Assembly: GCF_003024235.1 (NCBI RefSeq)
Contig: NZ_KZ679086.1
Location: 1 to 64,000 of the forward strand
Source of the DNA: Arenimonas caeni
GTDB taxonomy: Bacteria; Pseudomonadota; Gammaproteobacteria; Xanthomonadales; Xanthomonadaceae
Direction: 5' to 3'
Length of the DNA: 64,000 nucleotides
A model generated the notes under the pieces. That model saw only the letters and a list, made by a program, of their open reading frames with translations. It ran no database searches and had not been told where the DNA came from. The position numbers were made by a program, and so were the translations under genes. Position 1 is the stretch's first letter. Each line of letters begins with the position of its first letter. Of this stretch, positions 36,292-45,084 are shown one piece after another.

Positions 36292-36489
36292 GCGTATTGG
36301 ACTCCGGGGCCAGCTCCCCCTGTCGGAGCCAAGGTGAAAGGATAAGCCCTCGTGAAGATCGCCGCACCCGTTGGTCAGCCCGAGGTGACCATCCGCCCGG
36401 AAACGGGACAAACTGTGACGCATTTCACGGTTTGAGGGGGCGTTCGGGCGCCCAATGACTCCCCGGACCCATCCATTGAGGGACCGGCC

Positions 36490-36804
36490 GTGATCCCCGT
36501 TTACATCGCCCAGACCGACCTCGACGCCCAGCTGGTCCAGGAACTCCTGGTGACCTCGGGCATCGCCGCGCACATCTTCGGCCCCAACGTGGCCGACCCC
36601 GCCGGCGCGGTGGCCACCACCCTGCAGATCCGCGTCGTGGTCGAGGACGCCGAGGCCGAGGAGGCCCGCCAGCTGGTGCAGGACTGGCAGACCGCCCCGG
36701 CTCCCGAGGAGTTCGAATTCGACGACGGCCTGCTCGATTCCAAGGCTTTCGACGAGATCGAAGAGCTCAGCTTCCAGCCCGGCGACCCGAACCTCCCGGC
36801 CTGA
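36490..36804 (+). CDS. DUF2007 putative signal-transducing protein
   Basis: 104 residues with a GTG start. Residues 1-65 match the ferredoxin-like DUF2007 fold: VYIAQTDLDAQLVQELLVTSGIAAHIFG, then IRVVVEDAEAEEARQLVQDW. An acidic tail follows. The family resembles the ligand-binding fold of PII-like proteins, but no ligand is known. It stands alone, 54 bases before the GNAT gene on the same strand. Confidence 0.8.
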   Translation: MIPVYIAQTDLDAQLVQELLVTSGIAAHIFGPNVADPAGAVATTLQIRVVVEDAEAEEARQLVQDWQTAPAPEEFEFDDGLLDSKAFDEIEELSFQPGDPNLPA

Positions 36805-36858
36805 ACCCGGGCTTCCGGCACTTCACGCCCAGCCGCCGCGGCGCGACACTCGCGCCGC

Positions 36859-37536
36859 ATGGCATCGCATCCGCTCGACAACCCGGCCTACGACTCGCTG
36901 GCCCATCGCCACCACCCGCTCGCACGGTCGGCGGGCGAGGTGCTGCGCTATCCGTCCGACATCGCGCCCTTCCTCGGCGTGCCGCGCGACGGCCTGGATG
37001 ACCCGGACCCGCTGGCGGCGCTGGCGCCCGAAGGCGACACGGTGCTGGTGATCGGACCCCACCCGGTCGTGCCGCCGGGCTTCGTGCTCGAGCCGCAGTT
37101 CACCCTGGTGCAGATGGTCTGCCCGGCGCCGCTGGCGGAAACGCCGGGGCCGGAAATCGTCGAGCTCGGGCCCGAGCGGCACGAGCAGCTGCTCGAACTC
37201 GTGGCCCTGGTCTACCCGCATTATTTCCGCCCGCGCGCCATGGCGATGGGCCGCTACTTCGGCATGTTCCACGGTGACCAGCTGGTGGCGATCGCCGGCG
37301 AGCGCATGGGCCCGCCCGGCCACCGCGAGGTGAGCGCCATCTGCACCCATCCCGAGCACCTGGGTCGCGGCCATGCGCGCCGGCTCACCGCCTACCTGTG
37401 CAACCGGCTGCTGGACGAAGGCCTGGCGCCCTTCCTGCACGTCAGCCCTTCGAACACGCGTGCGCTCGGCCTGTACGAGGCCATGGGCTTCCAGCACCGC
37501 GCCGGCCTGCGTTTCACGGCGCTGCGCCGCGCCTGA
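36859..37536 (+). CDS. GNAT-family N-acetyltransferase (FR47-like)
   Basis: 225 residues. The N-terminal half (about 115 residues) is a degenerate acyltransferase fold. The C-terminal half has the acetyl-CoA site: EVSAICTHPEHLGRGHARRL (motif A, R/Q-x-x-G-x-A with RGHARR around residue 176) and the FR47-type NTRALGLYEAMGFQHRAGL near the C-terminus. The substrate is unknown. Convergent with the CoA-transferase gene, 10 bases away. Confidence 0.85.
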   Translation: MASHPLDNPAYDSLAHRHHPLARSAGEVLRYPSDIAPFLGVPRDGLDDPDPLAALAPEGDTVLVIGPHPVVPPGFVLEPQFTLVQMVCPAPLAETPGPEIVELGPERHEQLLELVALVYPHYFRPRAMAMGRYFGMFHGDQLVAIAGERMGPPGHREVSAICTHPEHLGRGHARRLTAYLCNRLLDEGLAPFLHVSPSNTRALGLYEAMGFQHRAGLRFTALRRA

Positions 37537-37546
37537 GCGATCCGCG

Positions 37547-39061
37547 TCAGGGCTTCATGCTGCCGGTGCGCACGAACCGGTCGTGCCAGGACAGCGCCTC
37601 GCCGAGCAGGTGCGGCGCGTGCTTGCCGAAGCTGTCGCGGCAGGCGCGGTCGAAGTAGTCCTGCAGCATCGGCCGGAACTCCGGGTGCGCACAGCGCCCG
37701 ATCACCAGGCGCGCGCGCTGCTTGGGCGACAGGCCGCGCAGGTCGGCCAGGCCCTGTTCGGTCACCAGCACCATCACGTCGTGCTCGGTGTGGTCGACAT
37801 GGCTGGCCATCGGCACGATCGAGGAAATCGCCCCGCCCTTGGCCGTGCTCGGCGACATGAACACCGACAGGTAGCCGTTGCGGGCGAAGTCGCCGCTGCC
37901 GCCAATGCCGTTCATGATCTTCGTGCCGGCCACGTGGGTCGAATTGACGTGGCCGTAGATGTCGGCCTCGATCATGCCGTTCATGGCGATGCAGCCCAGG
38001 CGCCGGATCAGCTCGGGATGGTTGGACATCTCCTGCGGCCGCAGCACGATGCGCTCGCGGTAGAAATCCACGTCCCGGTTGAACTCGGCGATGCCCTCGG
38101 GGCTGAGCGAGAACGAGGTGGCCGAGGCCATGCGCAGCACGCCCTCGCGCAGCAGCGTCAGCATGCCGTCCTGGATCACCTCGGTGAAGGCCGTCAGGCC
38201 GCGGTAGCCGCCCTCGGCCAGGCCGGCCAGCACGGCGTTGGCGATGTTGCCCACGCCCGACTGCAGCGGCAGCAGCTGCGGCGTGAGCCGGCCGCGGCGC
38301 ACCTCGTGGTCGAGGAACTCGAGCAGGTGCCCGGCGATCGCCCGCGAGGCCTCGTCGGGCGGCGAGAACGCGGAGTTGCGGTCGGGGGCGTCGGTCTCCA
38401 CCACCGCCACCACCTTGGCCGGGTCCACGCGCAGGTAGGGCTCGCCGATGCGGTCGTCCGGGCGCAGCAGCGGAATGGGCTTGCGATCCGGCGGCAGCGC
38501 CGTGCCGTAGTAGATGTCGTGCATGCCCTCGAGCGCCGCCGGTTGCCAGCGGTTGACCTCGAGGATCACCCGGTCGGCCTGCTCGAGCCAGGTCTTGTTG
38601 TTGCCCACCGACGAGGACGGCACCAGCCGGCCGTCTTCGAGCACACCGGTCACTTCCACCACCGCCACGTCGATCTTGCCGAAGTAGCCGAACCAGGCGT
38701 GCTGCGCCACGTGGCTCAGGTGGATGTCGAGGTAATCGAGTTCGCCGCGGTTGATCTGCTCGCGCACCACCGGGTCGGACTGGTAGGGCAGGCGCAGCTC
38801 GATGCCGTTGGCCCGCGCCAGCACGCCGTCGAGTTCGGGGGCGGTGGAGGCACCGGTGAGCACCCGCACCTGGAAAGGCAGGCCCTGGGCGTGGGCACGC
38901 TGGATGCGTTCGGCCAGGGCGCCGGGCACGGCCTTGGGGTAGCCGGCACCGGTGAAGCCGCTCATGGCCACGGTGTCGCCCGGGTGGATCAGCCCGGCCG
39001 CCTGTTCGGCGGTGCGCAGGCGGTCGAGGAAGGGCGTATGGCGGATGCGTTCGTTCATCAC
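37547..39061 (-). CDS. Succinyl-CoA:acetate/acetyl-CoA hydrolase family CoA transferase
   Basis: 504 residues, the usual length of the Cat1/AarC/ScpC branch of class I CoA transferases. The catalytic glutamate is Glu294 in AFTEVIQDGM, the glycine-rich oxyanion loop is GSGDFARNG (about residue 390), and the N-terminus carries the SGFTGAGYPKAVP motif. Likely activity is transfer of CoA between succinyl-CoA and acetate (a bypass of succinyl-CoA synthetase) or acetyl-CoA hydrolysis. It stands alone on the minus strand with no aarC-type acetate genes nearby. Confidence 0.88.
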   Translation of the reverse strand: MMNERIRHTPFLDRLRTAEQAAGLIHPGDTVAMSGFTGAGYPKAVPGALAERIQRAHAQGLPFQVRVLTGASTAPELDGVLARANGIELRLPYQSDPVVREQINRGELDYLDIHLSHVAQHAWFGYFGKIDVAVVEVTGVLEDGRLVPSSSVGNNKTWLEQADRVILEVNRWQPAALEGMHDIYYGTALPPDRKPIPLLRPDDRIGEPYLRVDPAKVVAVVETDAPDRNSAFSPPDEASRAIAGHLLEFLDHEVRRGRLTPQLLPLQSGVGNIANAVLAGLAEGGYRGLTAFTEVIQDGMLTLLREGVLRMASATSFSLSPEGIAEFNRDVDFYRERIVLRPQEMSNHPELIRRLGCIAMNGMIEADIYGHVNSTHVAGTKIMNGIGGSGDFARNGYLSVFMSPSTAKGGAISSIVPMASHVDHTEHDVMVLVTEQGLADLRGLSPKQRARLVIGRCAHPEFRPMLQDYFDRACRDSFGKHAPHLLGEALSWHDRFVRTGSMKP

Positions 39062-39204
39062 GGTCTCCTTGCAGCCTCCAGCATCGCCGAAGTCGCGGGC
39101 AGGGGCGAGGGGTTGCCTGGAACGATGGTTTGCGGCCCGTCCGTGAACGGTTTGCTTGACTTGCCCGGCGGGCTAAAGTCGCGAAAATACCCCCGGAGTC
39201 GCCC

Positions 39205-39951
39205 ATGCGAGTGCTTTCCACCCTGGTTCTCTCCTTCCTCGTCTCGGCCGCGCCGGCCACGGCCACGGGTGCGCCCGAGGCAGGCCCGCAGCTGCGCATG
39301 AACCTGCAGGTGCTGGTGCCCGTGGATGCCGCGGGCCAGGCCGGCGAGCCGCGCATCGCCGACGACCTGCCCGCCGAGGCGCAGGTGGCCGTGCGCGAGC
39401 GCGTGGCCGCGCTCGCCTTCGCGCCGGCCAGCCGCGACGGCGAGGCCGTGCCCAGCGAACTGTCGCTGTCGGTGCCCTTCACCGCGCAGAACGTGGGCGG
39501 GCAGGTGCAGTACACGGTGGGCCAGCCCAAGGCCGATCCCTTCGTCAAGCAAATGCCCCGGTATCCATACGAGGCGCTGCGCGACGGTGCGGGCGCGGCG
39601 CTGATGGTTCGCGTCGAGCTCGCCCCGCAGGCCGGTGCCGACCGCATGCGCGCGGAAGTGGTGGCCACCGAGTTCACCTCGCGCCGCGCGTCGCGCTACC
39701 AGCGCCAGTTCGAGAAAGCGGCGATCGATACGCTCTCAGGCTGCTGCCGCCTCGTCGAAACCATTGACGGCGTGCCGCTGGGCGGCGTGCACCACGTGCC
39801 GGTCAGCTTCTCCAGCAGCCAGTCGCGTGAGCGCGTGGACACCGATGCCTTCAATGCCGCCCACGCCGGCGAGTCCGCGGGCCTGCCTGAAGGCCTGAGC
39901 CGCGCCACCATCGTCGACAGCGCCTCGCCCGACGGCGTGGCCTCGCCCTGA
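39205..39951 (+). CDS. Exported protein with two TonB-C-like domains
   Basis: 248 residues. Signal peptide (1-21, ending TATA). Residues about 28-92 (VPVDAAGQAGEPRIADDLP...LAFAPASRDGE) and about 112-205 (MPRYPYEALRDGAGAALMVRVEL) each look like a TonB C-terminal fold. The second closely parallels the PRYPREALRAG stretch of the tonB gene at 48075. There is no membrane anchor or Pro-rich spacer, so it is not a classical TonB. A promoter-like TTGCTT-16-TAAAGT lies upstream (39152-39179), and GGAGTC serves as ribosome site. Role unknown. Confidence 0.65.
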   Translation: MRVLSTLVLSFLVSAAPATATGAPEAGPQLRMNLQVLVPVDAAGQAGEPRIADDLPAEAQVAVRERVAALAFAPASRDGEAVPSELSLSVPFTAQNVGGQVQYTVGQPKADPFVKQMPRYPYEALRDGAGAALMVRVELAPQAGADRMRAEVVATEFTSRRASRYQRQFEKAAIDTLSGCCRLVETIDGVPLGGVHHVPVSFSSSQSRERVDTDAFNAAHAGESAGLPEGLSRATIVDSASPDGVASP

Positions 39952-39962
39952 CCCATGTCGCC

Positions 39963-40775
39963 ATGACCGGGCTCGTCAGGGCGCTGCCGGAGGCCGACCA
40001 GGCCGAGCTCGAGCGTGCGCGCCGGCTGCTCGAGTCGCCCGGGCTCGCCATGCAGCTGGCGAACGTCATCGGTGCACCGATCGAGAGCCTGATGCGCGGG
40101 CTGCCGGGCCCGGCGAGCCGGCTCGTGGACAAGGCGGCGCGCAAGGCGGTGGAGGTGGCCTTCGAGGCCGCGCGCCGCACCCTGCGCGACGATTCGCCCG
40201 GCGATGCCAGCCTGCGCCTGCACCAGGTGGCGGTGGCCGGTACCGGCGCGGTGGGTGGTTTTTTCGGGCTGCCGGGCCTGCTGGTGGAACTGCCCGTGAC
40301 CACGGCCACCATGCTGCGCTCGATCGCCGACATCGCCCGCAGCGAGGGCGCCGCGCCCGGCGAGCCGGAAACGCGGCTCGACTGCCTGCAGGTGCTGGCC
40401 CTGGGAGGCACCCGGCCCGACGACGACGGCGCCGAGTCGGGTTATTTCGCCACGCGCGCGGCGCTGGCCCAGCAGGTCACCGCCGCCACCCGCTACGCGG
40501 CCAGCGGAATGGGCGGCGGCAGTGCGCCCGCCATCGTGCAGCTGGTGAACGGCATCGCCGGCCGCTTTTCGATCCCCGTCACCCAGAAGGCGCTGGCGCA
40601 GGCCGCGCCGCTGGTGGGTGCGGCCACCGGTGCCACGCTCAACCTGATCTTCATGCGCCACTTCCAGTCGGCGGCGCGCGGCCACTTCATCGTGCGCCGG
40701 CTCGAGCGCCTGCACGGCGAGGGGGCGGTGCGGGCCGCCTGGGCCCGGCGGGTGCAGGACCACCCGAAGCGATGA
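39963..40775 (+). CDS. EcsC family protein
   Basis: 270 residues. Matches the EcsC family by its helical N-terminus (IESLMRGLPGPASRLVDKAARKAVE), the hydrophobic AGTGAVGGFFGLPGLLVELPVTTATMLRSIADIAR block around residues 90-130, and a second hydrophobic block (ALAQAAPLVGAATGATLNLIFMRHFQSAARGHF) near the C-terminus. EcsC of Bacillus accompanies an ABC exporter, but the widespread homologues have no proven function. It follows the preceding gene by 11 bases. Confidence 0.85.
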   Translation: MTGLVRALPEADQAELERARRLLESPGLAMQLANVIGAPIESLMRGLPGPASRLVDKAARKAVEVAFEAARRTLRDDSPGDASLRLHQVAVAGTGAVGGFFGLPGLLVELPVTTATMLRSIADIARSEGAAPGEPETRLDCLQVLALGGTRPDDDGAESGYFATRAALAQQVTAATRYAASGMGGGSAPAIVQLVNGIAGRFSIPVTQKALAQAAPLVGAATGATLNLIFMRHFQSAARGHFIVRRLERLHGEGAVRAAWARRVQDHPKR

Positions 40776-40836
40776 CCCCATGAGTCCGCCGGGACCGGGG
40801 CCTGTACGCTGCCATCCGGGCGATTAGACTGGCGCC

Positions 40837-42462
40837 ATGGCCGACAACCAATCCGCGGTTCCGCCGGCGCCACAAGACCTGCGCAGTCCGCTGTGGCTGG
40901 GCTGGCTGCTGTTTGGCATCTGCCTGCTGGCCTCGGTGTGGTTCGTGCGGCAGATGGCGGCTTTCGGCGCGGACCTCGAGCATCGCCATGGCATCGGCCT
41001 GGTGCAGACCGCCGCCGCCGTGGTCGATGCCGGTGACGTGGCCGCGCTGCGGGGCGATCCGGATGATCTCGGAACGCCAGCCTACGAATCGGTGCGTGCC
41101 CACCTGCGCGCCGTCCTCGACGCCAACCCCGAATTCCGCTTCGTCTACCTGATGCGACCGGTCGGGGAGGGCGATCAACGCTTCCTGTTCCTGGCCGATG
41201 CGGAGGATCCGTCCTCGCCAGACTACTCGAGGCCCGGCGATGTCTACGACGGGCCGTCCGAGAACCTGGGCAAGGTGATGGATGGCCTGCATCCGATGTT
41301 CTCCGAGGTCATCCAGGACGACTGGGGTGAATGGGTCAGCGCGCTGGCGCCGGTGCTCGATGGGGACGGGCGGGTACTGGCCGTGCTGGGCATCGACATG
41401 GCCTACGAGGAGTGGCTCGACGCCCAGTCGCGCTACCGCAACTTCGGCATCCTCATTTCGGTGCTCGTGCTGTCGCTGGTCGCGCTGTTCATGCTCGGCC
41501 TGCACCTGCAGCGCCGCTCGTCCCTGCGCCTGGCCCAGGCCGGGGCCAGGCTGGCGCAGCAGGTCGGGGCGCTCGAGGCGGCGCAGGAGGAACTCCGGCT
41601 CGCCGACGTGGTGGTGCGCCACACCAGCGAGGCGATCCTGGTGCTGGATCCGCAGATGCGCGTGCTGCGCGCCAACTCGGCCTACGAGTTGCTGACCGGC
41701 CGGCGCGCCTCCGAAGTCGTGGGCACCTTGCCGCATGCCATCCAGGCCAGTCCGGAGCTGCGGGAGCGGGCCGAGGCGGGGATCCTCGATGCCAACCACT
41801 GGGAGGAGGAGATCGAGCTCACCCGCGCCGATGGCCGGAAGATCCCGGTGGGCGCGATCGCCGAGGTCGTGCGTGGCAGGGGCGGGGTCGTCGAGCATTT
41901 GGTGCTGGTGCTGCAGGATCTCTCGGCCAGGAAGGCGCTGGAGGAGCGGCTGCGCGAACTCTCGGCCACCGACGGCCTCACCGGCATCGCCAACCGGCGC
42001 AGTTTCGACGAGGGCCTGGTGCGCGAATGGGAGCGTGCCCTGCGCCACGGCGGGCCGCTGTCGCTGGTCATGGCCGACATCGATTTCTTCAAGCGCTACA
42101 ACGACCACTACGGCCACGTCGCCGGCGATGTCTGCCTGCAGCAGGTGGCCCGCGCACTCAGGGAAGGTGTGCGCCAGGGCGGCGACCTGGTCGCACGCTA
42201 TGGCGGCGAGGAGTTCGTCGTGGTCCTCGCCGGCGCCGATGCCGAGGCGGCGCGCGCCGTCGCCGAGCACCTGCGCCGGCGGGTCGAGGACCTGGCGCTG
42301 GAGCATGCCGGCCGTCCGCCGGACGGCGGCGTGGTGACGATCAGCCTGGGCGTGGCCACGCTGTACCCGGCGCCCGGCCTCGAGCCGGGCATGCTGGTCG
42401 AGGAGGCCGACAAGCGGCTCTACGAGGCCAAGGGCGCCGGCAGGAACCGCGTCGCGGGGTAA
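40837..42462 (+). CDS. Membrane PAS-GGDEF diguanylate cyclase
   Basis: 541 residues. Two membrane helices (about residues 19-40 and 205-225) bracket a periplasmic sensor domain of about 165 residues with Cache/CHASE-like content (FVYLMRPVGEGDQRFLFLADAE). A PAS domain follows (about 250-370, VRHTSEAILVLDPQMRVLRANSAYE) and then GGDEF (about 375-540), with active site GGEEF and TDGLTGIANRRSF at its start. Synthesises c-di-GMP in response to an envelope signal. TAGACT ends 6 bases before the ATG and no Shine-Dalgarno is present, so a leaderless message is possible. Confidence 0.92.
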   Translation: MADNQSAVPPAPQDLRSPLWLGWLLFGICLLASVWFVRQMAAFGADLEHRHGIGLVQTAAAVVDAGDVAALRGDPDDLGTPAYESVRAHLRAVLDANPEFRFVYLMRPVGEGDQRFLFLADAEDPSSPDYSRPGDVYDGPSENLGKVMDGLHPMFSEVIQDDWGEWVSALAPVLDGDGRVLAVLGIDMAYEEWLDAQSRYRNFGILISVLVLSLVALFMLGLHLQRRSSLRLAQAGARLAQQVGALEAAQEELRLADVVVRHTSEAILVLDPQMRVLRANSAYELLTGRRASEVVGTLPHAIQASPELRERAEAGILDANHWEEEIELTRADGRKIPVGAIAEVVRGRGGVVEHLVLVLQDLSARKALEERLRELSATDGLTGIANRRSFDEGLVREWERALRHGGPLSLVMADIDFFKRYNDHYGHVAGDVCLQQVARALREGVRQGGDLVARYGGEEFVVVLAGADAEAARAVAEHLRRRVEDLALEHAGRPPDGGVVTISLGVATLYPAPGLEPGMLVEEADKRLYEAKGAGRNRVAG

Positions 42463-42496
42463 AGTTGGCCAGGCCGTGCCCGTCCGGAATCCACCG

Positions 42497-42982
42497 ATGC
42501 CCAAGACTGCTGTCCCGATCCTGATCCTCTGGAGCCTCGGCGGGCTTGCCGCGGGGCCGGTCGCGGCCGAATCGCTGTACAAGTGCGAGGGGCCGGGCGC
42601 AGCGATCAGCATCCAGTCCGACCCCTGCCCGGCCGGCACCACCCAGGTCTGGAAACGCGACGCCACGCCCGAGCCGGGGCCGAGCGCCGAGGAGCTGGCG
42701 GCACGCGCGGCGATCGCCGACGCCGAGGCGCGCCGCGCGGCCGAGGAGGCAAGGGCGGCCGAACAGGCCCGGCTGGCGGAGGCGGAGCGCCGCGAGCAGG
42801 AGGCGCGCCGGCAGGCGGCCGAGGCGACCGGGGAGAGGCCGCCCACCAAGAGTGCCTGCACCCAGGCGCACGACTTCTCCGATGCGGTGCTGGCCAAGGA
42901 ATTCCTGCGCCTGACCGAAACCCAGCAGGCCGACCTGCGCGCCTGGGTGGTGGCGCAGTGCGCCGACGTCTACCGCTCCTGA
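42497..42982 (+). CDS. Exported DUF4124-like protein
   Basis: 161 residues. Signal peptide (1-23), then the DUF4124-like module LYKCEGPGAAISIQSDPCPAG (about 26-46). A long Ala/Glu/Arg-rich helical region follows (about 65-115, AAEEARAAEQARLAEAERRE), probably a coiled coil. A C-terminal part with two cysteines ends LRAWVVAQCADVYRS. Same module as the neighbours at 35203 and 43097. Start ATG 42497 chosen for the signal peptide. Envelope role unknown. Confidence 0.75.
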   Translation: MPKTAVPILILWSLGGLAAGPVAAESLYKCEGPGAAISIQSDPCPAGTTQVWKRDATPEPGPSAEELAARAAIADAEARRAAEEARAAEQARLAEAERREQEARRQAAEATGERPPTKSACTQAHDFSDAVLAKEFLRLTETQQADLRAWVVAQCADVYRS

Positions 42983-43096
42983 CGGCCTGATTCCACGGCT
43001 TCGCCGGGCGGGTTTCGCACCCGCGCGCCAGCCCTTGTCCGGGCGACGTGGTCCCGGGTGCCGGGATGCAATGGACTCCCGCGCAAGGAGGCCCGC

Positions 43097-43495
43097 ATGT
43101 CCCGCACCCTGTTGCTCGTTGCCGCGCTGACGCTGGCCGGCGCCACCGGTCCCGGCCCGCACTTGCGCAAGTGCGTTTCTCCGGCCGGGGCGGTCAGCTA
43201 CCAGGACCAGCCCTGCGCACCCGGCGCCGACGAGGCCTGGGTCCAGCCGGTCAAGGCGCTGCCGCCGCCGGCGCCGGTGGCGGCGGCAGCGCCCGCACCT
43301 GCGGTGGCCGGCCCGGTCCGCGCCGGGTCGCGCGCGCAGGCGCCACCCGCTCGTCCGGATCCGCGGCGTGCCCGCTGCGACCGGGCCCGTCGCGAAGCCG
43401 ACGAACTGCGCGACCGGCAATGGAACCGGCTCGGCTTCAAGGAGCGTTCGGAACTGGATGCCCGGGTGGCCCGGGCCTGTGCCCGCGATGGCTGA
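43097..43495 (+). CDS. Small exported DUF4124-like protein
   Basis: 132 residues. Signal peptide (about 1-16), DUF4124-like module LRKCVSPAGAVSYQDQPCAPG (about 22-42), Pro/Ala-rich linker, and an Arg-rich C-terminus (CDRARREADELRDRQWNRL) with two cysteines. It follows the 42497 paralogue by 114 bases. That gap contains a hairpin (GCGGGT / ACCCGC, near 43010-43026). A CAAGGAGG ribosome site precedes the ATG. Possibly a tandem duplicate of the preceding gene. Confidence 0.72.
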   Translation: MSRTLLLVAALTLAGATGPGPHLRKCVSPAGAVSYQDQPCAPGADEAWVQPVKALPPPAPVAAAAPAPAVAGPVRAGSRAQAPPARPDPRRARCDRARREADELRDRQWNRLGFKERSELDARVARACARDG

Positions 43496-43560
43496 ACCAG
43501 GCCCGGCCGCGGGCGGCCGCCGGGCGAGCAGCAGGGCGGCGCTGCGGCGACAATACGGGC

Positions 43561-44439
43561 ATGCAAGCTTCCTCGAACCTGCGCGGCATCGTCGCGATGC
43601 TGCTGGCCGTCGGCCTGTTCTCGCTGATGGACGGCGGCCTCAAGCACCTCTCCGGGCACTACCCACCGATGCAGGTGGCGGCGCTGCGCGCGCTTTCCGG
43701 CGTGCCGCTGGTGACGGCCTGGGTGCTGGCCACGGGCGCCGCGGCCGGGCTGCTGAAAGTGCGCTGGGGCCTGCACCTGCTGCGCGCGGCGCTGTCGATC
43801 ATGATGCTCTCGAGCTTCGCTTTCGCGCTCAAGGGCATGCCGCTCACCAGCGCCTATTCGATCTTCTTCGTCGCGCCGCTGCTGATCACCGCGCTGTCGG
43901 TGCCGATGCTGGGCGAAACCGTCGGCCCGCGGCGCTGGGCGGCGATCGGCGTGGGCCTGCTCGGTGTGCTGGTCGTGCTCCGGCCCACCGGCGAAGGCGT
44001 GTTCGGCTGGGCCGGCCTGGCGGTGGTCGTCGCGGCCACCGGTTACGCGCTGTCGGCCATCATGGTGCGGGTGATGCACCGCACCGACAGCGCCCAATCG
44101 ATGGTGTTCTGGATGCTGGTGATGACGGCCGTCGGCGCGGGCCTGCTGGCCTGGCCGGGCTGGGTGCCGTTGCGCATGGCCGATGCCTGGGTCATCGCCG
44201 GCGTGGGCGTCACGGGCTTCCTCGGCCAGGTGGCGATCACCGAGGCCTTCCGCGCCGGCGAAGCTTCGGTGGTGGCGCCGTTCGAATACAGCGCCCTGGC
44301 CTGGGGCCTGGGGCTGGACCTGCTGATCTGGCAGGCGCTTCCCGACGGCTGGACCTTCTTCGGCGCCGGCATCATCGTCGCCAGCGGCCTTTACATGGTG
44401 CATCGCGAGCGGGTGCGCGCGCGCCGGCCCACCGGCTGA
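43561..44439 (+). CDS. EamA/DMT-family transporter
   Basis: 292 residues with ten membrane segments in two EamA repeats (IVAMLLAVGLFSLMDGGLKHL... and AGLAVVVAATGYALSAIMV...). It resembles S-adenosylmethionine-uptake or YdcZ-like DMT proteins, but the substrate cannot be assigned. GACAAT ends 6 bases before the ATG, again without a Shine-Dalgarno. Third EamA-fold transporter gene in the window. Confidence 0.87.
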   Translation: MQASSNLRGIVAMLLAVGLFSLMDGGLKHLSGHYPPMQVAALRALSGVPLVTAWVLATGAAAGLLKVRWGLHLLRAALSIMMLSSFAFALKGMPLTSAYSIFFVAPLLITALSVPMLGETVGPRRWAAIGVGLLGVLVVLRPTGEGVFGWAGLAVVVAATGYALSAIMVRVMHRTDSAQSMVFWMLVMTAVGAGLLAWPGWVPLRMADAWVIAGVGVTGFLGQVAITEAFRAGEASVVAPFEYSALAWGLGLDLLIWQALPDGWTFFGAGIIVASGLYMVHRERVRARRPTG

Positions 44440-44499
44440 ACCGCCGCGCCGTCGCGAGCGGTTATCCTTCGGGCCAGTCGTCCACCACGGTACAACGGC

Positions 44500-45084
44500 A
44501 TGACGCCACGCCTGCTCCTGTTACCCCTGGTTTGCCTGCTTGCCGCCTGCGGCGAGGGCGCGCCCGCGCCCGAGGCCGCACCGGCCGGCGAGGTCGTGGC
44601 CAGCGCCCCGGCCGGGGTCGACTGGAGCCGTTGCCACGTGCCGGGCCTGTCGCTGCCGGTGGCCGCGCGCCTGTTCGTGGTCGATGGCGGCGAGCCGGTG
44701 CCGGACGCCGAGCCCGGGCGCGAGTCGATCCGCCGCGTCGACGTGCTGGTGCCGGGCCCGGTGGCCCTGCTGATGACCGCGCCCGACGCCACCGCCTGGC
44801 ACGTCCGCCCGGGCCCGGAAACCGAATTGCGCGCCGTGGTCGCGCTGGGCGATGCGCCGCAGCGCATCACCGGCCAGCGTCTCGGGCAGCACCGGCTGGA
44901 GCGTTCGGCCGCCTTCGGCGACGCCTGCGCGAGCTACCTGCTGGCCGACGGCCCCGGCCCGGCGCTGGGCGAGGCCACCGACCAGGTCTTCGGAAAACCG
45001 CATGACGCCCTCTACCGGCTGCGCGTGGGCAGCGTGGTGATCGGCGGCACCGGGCCGCTGTCCGACCGTCCGGTCGGGCAGTGA
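44500..45084 (+). CDS. Hypothetical lipoprotein
   Basis: 194 residues. Lipoprotein signal with lipobox LLAAC (Cys17), then Ala/Pro spacer. The mature part (about 35-190) is beta-rich, with two cysteines (SRCHVPG and DACASYLL) that could pair. No family recognised. The stop overlaps the next gene by GTGA, so it may be cotranscribed with the HAD phosphatase. Confidence 0.75.
   Translation: MTPRLLLLPLVCLLAACGEGAPAPEAAPAGEVVASAPAGVDWSRCHVPGLSLPVAARLFVVDGGEPVPDAEPGRESIRRVDVLVPGPVALLMTAPDATAWHVRPGPETELRAVVALGDAPQRITGQRLGQHRLERSAAFGDACASYLLADGPGPALGEATDQVFGKPHDALYRLRVGSVVIGGTGPLSDRPVGQ

Noticed and set aside
43010-43026. Hairpin between the two DUF4124-like genes as terminator
   Set aside because: Six-base stem without a T run; too weak to call a terminator.
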